Source: Olivibacter sp. XZL3 (lineage in GTDB: Bacteria > Bacteroidota > Bacteroidia > Sphingobacteriales > Sphingobacteriaceae). Taken from it: DNA of 64,000 nt. The translations under genes and the position numbers were made by a program. The notes below the pieces were generated by a model. The model saw only the letters and a list, made by a program, of their open reading frames with translations, searched no databases and was not told the DNA's origin. Where the stretch lies: NCBI RefSeq assembly GCF_004368405.1, contig NZ_SBJH01000011.1, forward strand, positions 67,016 through 131,015, given 5' to 3'. Shown one piece after another: positions 15,716 to 25,017 of this stretch; position 1 is the stretch's first letter; the number at the start of each line of letters is the position of its first letter.

Positions 15716-15752
15716 AAAAAATCAGTCCTAATTTTAAAACCAACCAAATATA

Positions 15753-18700
15753 ATGCAAAAAATGCAATTTTTTGTAAAGGGTTTACTATACCTTTTACAA
15801 AAGGTCCGGATCAGATATAAATTCGGATACTTTATGAAGATCAACACCCTAACGCTATTTATACTTACGCTTGCGCTCCTTGTTTCGGCAGAAAACAAGT
15901 CGAACGCGCAGAGCATTTACGAGAAAAAGCTGTCCTATGCCGCGCCGATCACTTCCCTAAAAGAACTCTTTACACAGATCGAAAAGGAAACCGGTCTTGT
16001 GGTGTTTTATCCGGCGGAAAAAGTGGCTCAGACCGGAAAATTAAATTTAAACGTGCAGAAGCTTACGGTATCAGAAGCCTTAGCACACGGACTTAAAAAT
16101 ACAGGTCTTACCTACCAACAACAAGACAAATTAATTATTGTATCCGCAAAAAGCCGGGAAACAACACAGGGTAACGATATTGCCTTTAGCCAGCGTATTA
16201 TTACCGGTACCGTAACCGACGAAAGAGGAAAACCGCTGCCAGGTGTTAATATACGATTAAAGACAGGATCTCATTCTGCCACGAGCGACAAAAATGGATT
16301 TTTCAGCATCAGGGCAGATGACGAGGACACTTCTTTAATTTTCAGCTTTATCGGTTATGTCAGACAGGAAATACCCTTGGGAGACCAACAGACGATCCAT
16401 GTAGTGTTAAAAGAAAACACCTTTGAATTGGACGAGGTCGAACTGGTTTCTACTGGATATCAGGAGATCGCCAAAGAACGTGCCACAGGCTCCTTTCAAA
16501 AAATCAATGAGCAAACGTTAAACACGAAGATCAGTCAAGATATAGCTTCCAAAATAGAAGGGGAGATTTCCGGTATCGTCTTCAACACTGGAGGCGAGTC
16601 TATGACCATACGTGGAACGAGCACGATTAACGCAAATAAAGCACCGTTAATAGTCGTTGATGGTTTTCCGATAACGCAAGATATAAATTCGATTAACCCA
16701 AGCAATGTAGAAAGCATTACCGTGTTAAAAGATGCTGCAGCGGCGTCTATTTGGGGCATCAGAGCGGCTAATGGCGTTATTGTGATCACAACTAAAGCCG
16801 GAAAGAAAAACAGCAGACCGGTTATCGAATTTTCTACAAATTTCAACATCAAACCAAAACAAAATTACGATCATCTACCTTATGCCTCTACCGAAAGTTT
16901 TCTCGAATTCGAAAAAATAAGGGCCGGGAATATCTCCTGGGGAGTACAGCTGCCTACAGGGATTAGCAAACCACCCATGGGAAAGGCATTGGAAACGTAT
17001 TTGTTGTTGAACAACGGCGACTTGACCGAGGCAGAGGCTGAGTCCATCACGGATGGACTGAAAAGGATCGACAGCCGGGAAGAATTTGACAGACTGTTCA
17101 GAAGAAACGAATACTGGCAACAGTATAACCTAGCGGTAAAAGGAGGAGGAGAACGCAACACTTACCGAACTTCCATCACGTATAATAGAAACAGGAATCA
17201 GGGGTCTTATGTAGGAAATAAGAGAGATGAGCTCATTGGTACGTTGAACAACACAGTAGATATTACGCCTAAATTAAAATTCTCGAATAATGTGAATTTT
17301 AATATGATCGCCAGTAAAAATAATGGGATGAGCCTTTCTGATTTAACTGTCCTGCCCCAACACCAGCGTATTCTGGATGAAAACGGAAATTATATTACAC
17401 AACCCGCAACATTTACCCAATCCTATAAAGACGAATTGGTCGCTGCTGGATATCCTTATGATTGGAACTATAATTTAAAACAGGAATTTGATAATAAAAA
17501 CAATAAAAATAACCAGACCTTACTAAGGTTACAATCCGCACTTGAATACAAATTGACCGACTACCTTTCGGCATCGGGAATGTATCAATATGAGTGGGGA
17601 CAATACAACGGAAGCAACCTGTATAACGAAAATACGTATACAGTTCGGAATACCGTGAACCGGTATACGGTGATAGACGCCAACGGAAACCTAAGCAGCA
17701 GTATACCACAAGGGCATATTCTTTCTAAAAACAATAATACTACAAAATCGCACTCGGCAAGATTCCAACTAAATTTTGACCAGTCGTTTAACGAAGGCCT
17801 ACACCAGGTGACGGCCATAGGCGGATACGAAGTGCGCCAAGAATTAAGCGAAGGACATAACTTCACTCACTATGGCTACGACCCACAAACGTTGCAATAT
17901 GTAAACGCACCCTTTGGCCAAATACTTCCGGTAGTACCGGTAGGCACGAGTGTTTTCAGTAATCCGGCAGCATATTCTGAGGTAGAGAACCGCTTTATTT
18001 CCTATTATGGAAATGCCGCATACACCTACAACAACAAATATACGCTTTCTCTCAGCAGCCGCTTAGACGATGCTAATTTATTCGGTGGAGATAGCAAGTA
18101 CCGAAACATCCCCTTATACTCTGTGGGGGCTAAGTGGGATATGTACAAAGAGGACTTCCTGAAAAACAACGCTGATTTAAGCCAATTGGCACTTAGGGTT
18201 ACAAGGGGAAGCAACGGTAATGTGCATACCGGAACCAGTCCCTATGTACAGGCATCAACGTCGCAAAATCCCTATACCAGTGTTCCATACGCCTATATTT
18301 CCAACGTAAAAAATCCGAGCCTACGCCTGGAGAAAACGTTTGTAACCAATGTAGGTCTTGATTTCGGTTTTTTCAACGACAGACTGGGGGGTAGTATTGA
18401 ATATTACAACCGGAACAGTCAGGATTTACTAGCTCCCGTAACCTTCAATTCTACGCTAGGCTTTACAAATGCACTGGTCAATTCCGGCAGAATGAAAAAT
18501 AGCGGGTGGGATATCGGCTTAAACGCCCTGATCGTAAACAATAAAAACTTTAAGTACAACACCTCATTAAATTTCAGCCGTAACACCAACAAGCTAATCG
18601 AGGTCGAACACGCGCAAGAAACCCCGGCATTTTATATGTCCGGATTGAACCCTATAAAAGGAAACCCGCTGAACCATCTGTACAGTTATCGATTTGCGGG

Positions 18701-19334
18701 ACTGGACAGCGATGGTTATCCGCAGATTTATAACGAGAACGATGAAATCATAAACACCTATGGCCAGAAGCTACAAAACGGTAATTGGGTTGCAAGCACT
18801 ATCGAAGACATACAAGCCCTGGAATACCACGGAAGCACCGTACCGAAGTACTATGGAGGCTGGGTGAATAATTTTTCCTATAAAGGATTTTCGCTACGGG
18901 TATTAATCACTTATAAATTGGGCTATGTGTTCAGAAACACCAATATCTTAAATTATACAGATATGGTTTCTTCCTATTCGGTAGCCCATATCCACAGGGA
19001 TTTCAACCAGCGCTGGAAACAACCCGGAGATGAAAACACCACGATTATTCCCCGAGAGCCCGAAAATATGAACACAGCATACATCGGCTATTATTATTAT
19101 GCCTTGGGTAACCAATATGTAGATAACGCTTCACACATTAGATTCAAAGAAATTATTTTAGGCTATAACGTTCATCCTAACATAGCACATCGTTTCGGAC
19201 TAAATAACCTACATATGGCTATTCAGGCTAATAACCTTGGCGTCATTACATTCAACAAATGGCGCATAGATCCAGAAAGCATGGTGTTGCCTATGCAGTC
19301 TGCAATAACATTTAACCTTACGGCCAGCTTTTAA
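15753..19334 (+). CDS. SusC-type TonB-dependent outer-membrane transporter with STN domain, cassette A
   Basis: The 1193-residue protein carries a long N-terminal extension with a signal peptide (MKINTLTLFILTLALLVSA, from residue 28). It has a secretin/TonB N-terminal STN domain (about 55-115), which receives or sends signal to FecR, then a carboxypeptidase-regulatory-like domain (about 147-235). The TonB plug follows (about 240-350; IRGTSTINANKAPLIVVDGF and VLKDAAAASIWGIRAANGV), then the beta-barrel to the C-terminus ending in aromatic TASF. It imports an unidentified substrate with its SusD partner. ATG 15753 is kept because long basic leaders are common in this family, with 15834 as the alternative. 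The plug SIWG replaces the usual SIYG. Confidence 0.93.
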   Translation: MQKMQFFVKGLLYLLQKVRIRYKFGYFMKINTLTLFILTLALLVSAENKSNAQSIYEKKLSYAAPITSLKELFTQIEKETGLVVFYPAEKVAQTGKLNLNVQKLTVSEALAHGLKNTGLTYQQQDKLIIVSAKSRETTQGNDIAFSQRIITGTVTDERGKPLPGVNIRLKTGSHSATSDKNGFFSIRADDEDTSLIFSFIGYVRQEIPLGDQQTIHVVLKENTFELDEVELVSTGYQEIAKERATGSFQKINEQTLNTKISQDIASKIEGEISGIVFNTGGESMTIRGTSTINANKAPLIVVDGFPITQDINSINPSNVESITVLKDAAAASIWGIRAANGVIVITTKAGKKNSRPVIEFSTNFNIKPKQNYDHLPYASTESFLEFEKIRAGNISWGVQLPTGISKPPMGKALETYLLLNNGDLTEAEAESITDGLKRIDSREEFDRLFRRNEYWQQYNLAVKGGGERNTYRTSITYNRNRNQGSYVGNKRDELIGTLNNTVDITPKLKFSNNVNFNMIASKNNGMSLSDLTVLPQHQRILDENGNYITQPATFTQSYKDELVAAGYPYDWNYNLKQEFDNKNNKNNQTLLRLQSALEYKLTDYLSASGMYQYEWGQYNGSNLYNENTYTVRNTVNRYTVIDANGNLSSSIPQGHILSKNNNTTKSHSARFQLNFDQSFNEGLHQVTAIGGYEVRQELSEGHNFTHYGYDPQTLQYVNAPFGQILPVVPVGTSVFSNPAAYSEVENRFISYYGNAAYTYNNKYTLSLSSRLDDANLFGGDSKYRNIPLYSVGAKWDMYKEDFLKNNADLSQLALRVTRGSNGNVHTGTSPYVQASTSQNPYTSVPYAYISNVKNPSLRLEKTFVTNVGLDFGFFNDRLGGSIEYYNRNSQDLLAPVTFNSTLGFTNALVNSGRMKNSGWDIGLNALIVNNKNFKYNTSLNFSRNTNKLIEVEHAQETPAFYMSGLNPIKGNPLNHLYSYRFAGLDSDGYPQIYNENDEIINTYGQKLQNGNWVASTIEDIQALEYHGSTVPKYYGGWVNNFSYKGFSLRVLITYKLGYVFRNTNILNYTDMVSSYSVAHIHRDFNQRWKQPGDENTTIIPREPENMNTAYIGYYYYALGNQYVDNASHIRFKEIILGYNVHPNIAHRFGLNNLHMAIQANNLGVITFNKWRIDPESMVLPMQSAITFNLTASF

Positions 19335-19344
19335 CAATAAACAA

Positions 19345-20760
19345 ATGAAAAGAATATTAACGCTCTTAATATATATACTTTCCTTAAGTTCCTGTAGCAG
19401 GGACAAGTGGTTAGATATTCAACCCAAAGGCGTGGTGATACCTAACAAGACGCAAGACTACCGCTTGTTGTTGGACCAAGTGGACATAAGCGGTGCTGGA
19501 TCCGGAACCAGAATTTCCACCGGATTCGGAGCTTCGCATTACAACTCATTTATGATGGACGATGATTTTGTAATCAAGGACGAATTAATCGATTACTACT
19601 CATCAACCAATGTAAATCGTTACACCTGGAACGACAATATTTTTCTTTCGAATGAAGAAGACCCCGACTGGAAAAATCTGTACGCACAAATTTACGTATG
19701 TAATATCGTGATAGAAGAAGTGATGGATGCAGAGGGAGATATACGCGAAAAAGAAAGACTGCTGTCCGAGGCAAAAGCACAACGCGCCTATGCTTATTTT
19801 ATTTTGGTCAATCTGTATGCCCGGCATTACAACGAGCAAACCGCCGCAGCCACACCGGCCGTACCCCTCCGTTTAACATCGGATATTGAAGGGGTTAACC
19901 TCACTAGAGCCAGTGTCAAAGAGGTGTATGATCAGATTATTGAGGACGCTACCGGTGCATTGGATCATTTACCTTCCGTTCCTGAGTCGAACAACTATTT
20001 ACATCGACCTACTGCATCCGGCCTTTCTGCACTCTTAGCTCGGATATACTTATATCGGGCAGATTACGATAGAGCACGCAGCTATGCGGAACAGTCTTTA
20101 TCATTAAAAAACAGCCTGATCAATTACAACGCCTTGGAAGACCGTTTTGGCTATGGGATCTTGTATTACCCGCAGTATTTTGAACCTCAGAACACTGAAA
20201 TTCTATGGTTTAAAGAAGGCTGGCCCTATGCACTTATTGTAGCCTCTGACGAGTTGTACGATTTATTCGAGGGGGATGATCTTCGGCCTTTAAAATACGC
20301 TCCGATCTCGTTTCTATATGGCCTCCCCTATGACGGATATACATTAGGAGCCCCCTTATTGACCAATGAATTCCCCGTGGGACCGTCAACCCCTGAAATG
20401 TATCTCACGCGAGCAGAATGTCATGCCAGAAATGGAAATATTGCCGCCGCCATGCAGGACGTGAATACCCTACTTGAGGCTAGGATAAAAACGGGTAGCT
20501 TCACGCCACGTATAGCATCAACACCAGAAGAAGCACTTCGTATCGTAAAAGAAGAAAGACGGAAAGAACTTGCCGGTGGCGGATTACGATATTTTGATTT
20601 AAAAAGGTATAATGAATTTGACAATGCCAATATCACCTTAACGAAAACGCTAGGGGGTACTACCTACACCTTACCGGCAGGCAGTAAAAACTGGGCGGTG
20701 CCTATTGCTCAAAAATATATACTGGCATCGCCAGAATTAGGAGAAAACGATAGAGATTAA
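19345..20760 (+). CDS. SusD/RagB-type surface lipoprotein, cassette A
   Basis: The 471-residue protein begins with a lipoprotein signal (LLIYILSLSSC, lipobox LSSC) and continues DKWLDIQPKGVVIP, typical of RagB/SusD. The SusD TPR scaffold is visible, with AKAQRAYAYFILVNLYARHY and the C-terminal block LTRAECHARNGNI...VKEERRKELAGGGLRYFDLKRYN. It caps the SusC barrel at the cell surface and binds cargo. It starts 11 bp after the susC stop, so the two are translated together. Confidence 0.93.
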   Translation: MKRILTLLIYILSLSSCSRDKWLDIQPKGVVIPNKTQDYRLLLDQVDISGAGSGTRISTGFGASHYNSFMMDDDFVIKDELIDYYSSTNVNRYTWNDNIFLSNEEDPDWKNLYAQIYVCNIVIEEVMDAEGDIREKERLLSEAKAQRAYAYFILVNLYARHYNEQTAAATPAVPLRLTSDIEGVNLTRASVKEVYDQIIEDATGALDHLPSVPESNNYLHRPTASGLSALLARIYLYRADYDRARSYAEQSLSLKNSLINYNALEDRFGYGILYYPQYFEPQNTEILWFKEGWPYALIVASDELYDLFEGDDLRPLKYAPISFLYGLPYDGYTLGAPLLTNEFPVGPSTPEMYLTRAECHARNGNIAAAMQDVNTLLEARIKTGSFTPRIASTPEEALRIVKEERRKELAGGGLRYFDLKRYNEFDNANITLTKTLGGTTYTLPAGSKNWAVPIAQKYILASPELGENDRD

Positions 20761-20769
20761 CCAACATTT

Positions 20770-20817
20770 AAGGGGCCGATATATTGGAGCCGCTTTTTGA
20801 TAGAAAGGCCCTTTTTT
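20770..20817 (+). terminator. T-tailed hairpin between susD and the first tlpA, cassette A
   Basis: AAGGGGCC (20770-20777) pairs with GGCCCTT (20807-20813) with one bulge. It is followed by a run of T to 20817. It lies inside the presumed operon, so partial termination would lower expression of the TlpA genes relative to susCD. Confidence 0.65.
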
Positions 20818-20828
20818 AAAAAAACGCC

Positions 20829-22229
20829 ATGTCAATAAAAATAACCTACGGAGCCTTTGTACTCTTTTTAGCGCTGCTTTCTTATAACAAAAAAACAACC
20901 AACGAAACTTACGCGATCGTAAAAGGAACCATTAAACACCAACAGGAAAATCAAATACTGATCATCAAAGAGAGTTCGGTTATAGATAGTATAGCGATCG
21001 CTGAAGACGGTAGCTTTTTACATACGATGGATGTAAAATATCCCCAGCGATATACTTTCGTGAATGGAAAAGCGCAATGGAATGCCTATTTGGAAAATGG
21101 AAAAGAGCTTACGATACAGATAGACCTCGATGACGTCAAACATTCACTAACGTATACAGGAACTACTGCGACCGTTAATAATTATTTGCTAGAGAAAGCC
21201 GACACCTTCAGATCGATGTATTCAGAAGCCGCTATTAAGGACTTGTATTTATTAGAGGAAGAATCCTTTAAAGCCGAGCAGCTTCGGCAGATGGAAATAT
21301 TTGAAAGGTTTTTGTCGTCTTATAAAAACCTGCCTGAAGCCTTCGTAAAAAAGGAAAAAAGAGATATTTTTTATCAATATTTAGAAAATCTCGAGCGCTA
21401 TGAATCCTTTCATGGCTATTTTGCTGAGCTGAAAGACTTCAAAGTTTCGGAAAACTTCTTCGCCGATGTAGATACCCTATCCCACTACAACAACGAGGAA
21501 GATTACTTCTATTCGGCAGCCTACAGAACGTTGGTAGAAAGGTACTGTGCCGCCAAAGCACAACAAATTGCAGACAGTTTACAGATAACAGATAAAAACA
21601 TAAGCTATCTAAAGGCGGTAAGCACCTTATCCAATCCCGTTATAAAAAACGAAATAGCTTACAATGAAATTAAGCGGAACATCACTTTTGTGAGAGATCC
21701 CGAGACATATTATACCTTGTACAAGGAACTTTCATTGGACGAAGCGCAAGAAAAAGAAATCACAAAGACGTACAAAGAGCTGATGAAACTCGCTAAAGGG
21801 AATCCTTCACCCCGATTTTCCGATTATGAAAACTATGCCGGGGGAACCACTTCACTGACCGATTTAAAAGGGAAATATGTCTATATAGACGTTTGGGCAA
21901 CATGGTGTATGCCTTGCAGACAAGAGATACCGTATTTGCAGCAATTAGAAAAAGAATATGAACACAAAAACATCATGTTTGTCAGCATCTCTATTGATGT
22001 CGAAAAAGCGCGTGACGCCTGGAAAAAAATGATTGCAGAAAATAATATGGGTGGTATTCAACTTTTGGCGCCGAAGGCGGGAAAATCGGATTTTATAGAA
22101 CAATATATGATCCGCGGCATTCCTCGTTTTATTTTGATCGATCCACAGGGAAATATTGTATCCGCAAATGCCCCTAGACCCTCGGAAAAAGAAGCCGTTC
22201 AAAACTTATTCAACAGTTTAGCTCTTTAA
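20829..22229 (+). CDS. TlpA-like thiol oxidoreductase (CMPC), first of two in cassette A
   Basis: The 466-residue protein has a DUF4369-like N-terminal beta domain (about 28-125), a helical middle, and a C-terminal thioredoxin/AhpC-TSA domain (about 330-466). The active site is VWATWCMPCRQE (Cys360, Cys363), with cis-Pro in RGIPRFILID. Such proteins reduce disulfides in the periplasm. The N-terminus is odd: FLALLSYNKK has Tyr where the lipobox Cys is expected, so it is probably not lipidated. It begins 68 bp after susD, behind a terminator-like hairpin. Confidence 0.9.
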   Translation: MSIKITYGAFVLFLALLSYNKKTTNETYAIVKGTIKHQQENQILIIKESSVIDSIAIAEDGSFLHTMDVKYPQRYTFVNGKAQWNAYLENGKELTIQIDLDDVKHSLTYTGTTATVNNYLLEKADTFRSMYSEAAIKDLYLLEEESFKAEQLRQMEIFERFLSSYKNLPEAFVKKEKRDIFYQYLENLERYESFHGYFAELKDFKVSENFFADVDTLSHYNNEEDYFYSAAYRTLVERYCAAKAQQIADSLQITDKNISYLKAVSTLSNPVIKNEIAYNEIKRNITFVRDPETYYTLYKELSLDEAQEKEITKTYKELMKLAKGNPSPRFSDYENYAGGTTSLTDLKGKYVYIDVWATWCMPCRQEIPYLQQLEKEYEHKNIMFVSISIDVEKARDAWKKMIAENNMGGIQLLAPKAGKSDFIEQYMIRGIPRFILIDPQGNIVSANAPRPSEKEAVQNLFNSLAL

Positions 22230-22242
22230 CTCCTCGTAAATC

Positions 22243-23397
22243 ATGCAAACGACTATCATTTTTACCCTGATTTCTTTATCCATCTTTCTTTTTACTTGGT
22301 GCACATCCCGTGTACCAAGCGACACATGCCGCATCATACTTAGTACCAAAAACTATCCTATCGACAGCATAAAAGTCGTATGGTTCAAGGATAAAACAAT
22401 AAAGGAAGAAATCATCCATCTAAAAGATGGCAGCGGCGAAATAGACATTAAAGTTCCTGAACTGACTTCACTCCATCTAATGAGCTTCGATGACTCCAAA
22501 TCGATAGCAGTGGGCTCAGGGGCTTTTCCTGCACCCGCTTTCCCTTTTTTCGCTGAAAACGGAAAGCAGGTAAGGATTTGCTTTGACAACGACCAGTGGC
22601 CAGAAGCTGCTATTTCAGGAGGTGAGGAAAACACCAAATACGGCAGCCTATGGAAGGAAGTTGGTCCTTTGGAACGCAGGCGGTTCGAATTGTTACGATC
22701 GGAAGTAAATGCTTTGGGCGACCAAGAAAAAATTACAAAAATTGCGAAGGACTACGCTGAAACCCAACAGAAAGTCCAGGCTTTGGAAGAGGCTTTTATT
22801 ATAAACAACCCATCAAAAGGCGTATCCCTATGGCTTCTGGAGAAGCAATTTTTCGCCAGTCCCATAACCGAGTTTGAAAAGCGGTTTTTGAGTCTGGCAG
22901 ACGCGGTAAGAGCATCCCCTAAGGGTAAGGAAATACAGCAACGTATCGCCGTAATGAAAAAGGCAGTACCCGGTCAGCCAGCCCCCGATTTTGTTAAAAA
23001 AGACAAGGATGGCAATACAATAAGCCTGTCTCAACTCAAAGGCAAGTACGTATTACTTGATTTCTGGGGAACTTGGTGTATGCCCTGCCGGGAAGGCCAC
23101 CCACACCTTGTTGAGTTGCACAAGAAATACAACGCGGATATCGAATTTATCAACGTGGCACAAGAGCGAATAGCCAATCCGCGTAAAGCTTGGCTAGCAG
23201 CGATAGAAAAAGACAAACTCACTTGGACACAAATACTGAACAATGAGAACGAAGCACAAAGCAATATTGTCGAATTATATAACATCGAGGCCTTCCCCAC
23301 AAAAATTTTGATCGACAAGGATGGCATTATTATCGGCAGATATACCGCAGACACCAAGAAACTGGATGAAAAATTAAAAACGATTTTTAATAAATAA
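22243..23397 (+). CDS. TlpA-like thiol oxidoreductase (CMPC), second in cassette A
   Basis: The 384-residue protein has a hydrophobic leader with a weak lipobox (IFLFTWC), a beta-rich N-terminal domain of the DUF4369 sort, a coiled helical middle, and a C-terminal thioredoxin fold. The active site is FWGTWCMPCREG (Cys279, Cys282) and cis-Pro lies in IEAFPTKILID. It starts 13 bp after the preceding TlpA gene, so the two share a transcript. It should act in the periplasm, reducing cargo or maturing the importer. It is the last gene of cassette A before the convergent terminator. Confidence 0.9.
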   Translation: MQTTIIFTLISLSIFLFTWCTSRVPSDTCRIILSTKNYPIDSIKVVWFKDKTIKEEIIHLKDGSGEIDIKVPELTSLHLMSFDDSKSIAVGSGAFPAPAFPFFAENGKQVRICFDNDQWPEAAISGGEENTKYGSLWKEVGPLERRRFELLRSEVNALGDQEKITKIAKDYAETQQKVQALEEAFIINNPSKGVSLWLLEKQFFASPITEFEKRFLSLADAVRASPKGKEIQQRIAVMKKAVPGQPAPDFVKKDKDGNTISLSQLKGKYVLLDFWGTWCMPCREGHPHLVELHKKYNADIEFINVAQERIANPRKAWLAAIEKDKLTWTQILNNENEAQSNIVELYNIEAFPTKILIDKDGIIIGRYTADTKKLDEKLKTIFNK

Positions 23398-23424
23398 ACC
23401 TGCTTCAATATAGCTGGTTGTTAT

Positions 23425-23453
23425 GCGGGATAACCTTTATCGAGTTATCCCGC
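23425..23453. terminator. Bidirectional terminator between cassettes A and B
   Basis: GCGGGATAAC (23425-23434) and GTTATCCCGC (23444-23453) form a perfect 10-bp stem with a 9-nt loop. It is centred in the 71-bp gap between the convergent last genes of cassettes A and B, so it probably ends both operons. Confidence 0.75.
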
Positions 23454-23468
23454 AAATTAGAAAACGCT

Positions 23469-24941
23469 TTACCCTTTATGCGGTTTACGGGCAGATTCGA
23501 TCAATTCGATCATTTCCATTTTCGTGTATTCGCTATTACCGTTCGAACCCATGAGAGAAAACCGGATCTTCCCCTCTTTATCCAATATAAACTTGGCAGG
23601 TATTCCCTGTACACCAAATTTCGCAGCCAAATTTTCTCCTGTTTCTGAGTCTTTCTGATCGTCAAAGAGGACTTCAAAAGGATAGTTATTCTTTTCGATA
23701 AATGCGGCAACATTCGCCTTATAGCCCTTGGTCCGCTCCCAGGTATTCATAAAAAGAAACTGTACTTCGTTGTCGTCGGCATAATGTTCCTGAGCCGCTT
23801 TCATCCCGGGAAAAGAGCGGATACATGGCTGACACCATGTTGCCCAAAAATCAAGCACAACCACCTTCCCTCTCATATCTGCCAACGAAACCTTTTCTCC
23901 TCTTAGGTTCAGCAGTTCAAAATCAGGCGCATCTTTGTAAGTGGCCATTTTTGCGATATGTTCACGAATAGACTTGATAACGTCTTCGTCCATGCGCGTC
24001 AAGTAGCCATCCAGCCCCTTACTACTGCCATTAAGGGACGTATAGAGCTCTTTAATTTTGTCTTTAAAGGTAAAGTCTCCCTGTTTATAAAGCATCTCCA
24101 GCTGCTGGAGCGCTTCAAGTTTACGCCCTGCCGCTTCCAATCCTGTATAATACGCCCGGCTGAACCGGGGGGCTTGATCAGGTGCTAATTGGAGCGCCTT
24201 TTCTACCAAGGCTAGCGATTCGGCCTGTTTACCTTGATGATCATATACAGACACCATTTGCGCTACATAGCCAGGATACCCTACCGCGGCAAACCTAGTC
24301 TCGTTATTTTTCTGCTCTTCTGGTAAATTGATAAAATATTCGGCATCATCAATCGCTGTTTGAATCAACTTAACCGCAGTGGCTGTGTCTCCTTTTTCCA
24401 AAAGTATAGCGGCTACCGGTGAATAACCTTGCGCACGCCAAAAGCGCATCTGCATTTGATCTAGGTACTGAATTGCCTTATCCGTCTGGCCTTGCTCGGC
24501 CAGCTTCCTACTTAGGGCAGCTATGGCATATTCATAGGCCATAGAGGTTTCTTTGAAGTTCTCTCGTGGCCATTTTCTTATCAGTTCGGCATAGCATTTT
24601 TCCATGGCGGTAGCATCGTCCTGCTTGTGGAACACATTAGAAATGTACTGATCGCGTGCAACCTCTCCTTTTGGAAATCTCTTAGCAACAACCTGGATCA
24701 GTGAATCAGCGCTGTCTTCCTTACCGAGACCATTAAGATAGTTAATGCTCAACTGAAGCTCTTTCTCGCTCTTAGCTGTTCTCGCTGTTTGTAACAGTTT
24801 CCGAGAGAGCTCTTCCTTCTGCTCTTTAGTGCCCGATTGTATAATATCATAATAGGCTTTCGCACGGTCTTCCAGATTCCGTTGCTGAGCGCACGCTATA
24901 CTCGCAGAAAAGAGTATAGCAACCGTTAACAAATTTTTCAT
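23469..24941 (-). CDS. Periplasmic TlpA-like thiol oxidoreductase with helical repeats (CQPC), cassette B
   Basis: The 490-residue protein has a signal peptide (LLTVAILFSASIACAQ), a long helical region (about 25-330) that looks like tetratricopeptide repeats (AYEYAIAALSRKLAEQGQ, SLALVEKALQLAPDQ), and a C-terminal thioredoxin domain. The active site is FWATWCQPCIRS (Cys370, Cys373), with cis-Pro in GVQGIPAKFILD. A TPR-plus-thioredoxin layout suggests it docks on a protein partner. Start 24941 is chosen because it gives the signal peptide. A longer in-frame start would add a basic segment and overlap susD. It ends cassette B. Confidence 0.9.
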   Translation of the reverse strand: MKNLLTVAILFSASIACAQQRNLEDRAKAYYDIIQSGTKEQKEELSRKLLQTARTAKSEKELQLSINYLNGLGKEDSADSLIQVVAKRFPKGEVARDQYISNVFHKQDDATAMEKCYAELIRKWPRENFKETSMAYEYAIAALSRKLAEQGQTDKAIQYLDQMQMRFWRAQGYSPVAAILLEKGDTATAVKLIQTAIDDAEYFINLPEEQKNNETRFAAVGYPGYVAQMVSVYDHQGKQAESLALVEKALQLAPDQAPRFSRAYYTGLEAAGRKLEALQQLEMLYKQGDFTFKDKIKELYTSLNGSSKGLDGYLTRMDEDVIKSIREHIAKMATYKDAPDFELLNLRGEKVSLADMRGKVVVLDFWATWCQPCIRSFPGMKAAQEHYADDNEVQFLFMNTWERTKGYKANVAAFIEKNNYPFEVLFDDQKDSETGENLAAKFGVQGIPAKFILDKEGKIRFSLMGSNGNSEYTKMEMIELIESARKPHKG

Positions 24942-25017
24942 ATAACGTTTTTGTTTAATAATGGAAACATAGTATTTAGCCTTCGGATCCTTTTCTATAG
25001 TCCTTCGGCGATTTAAG

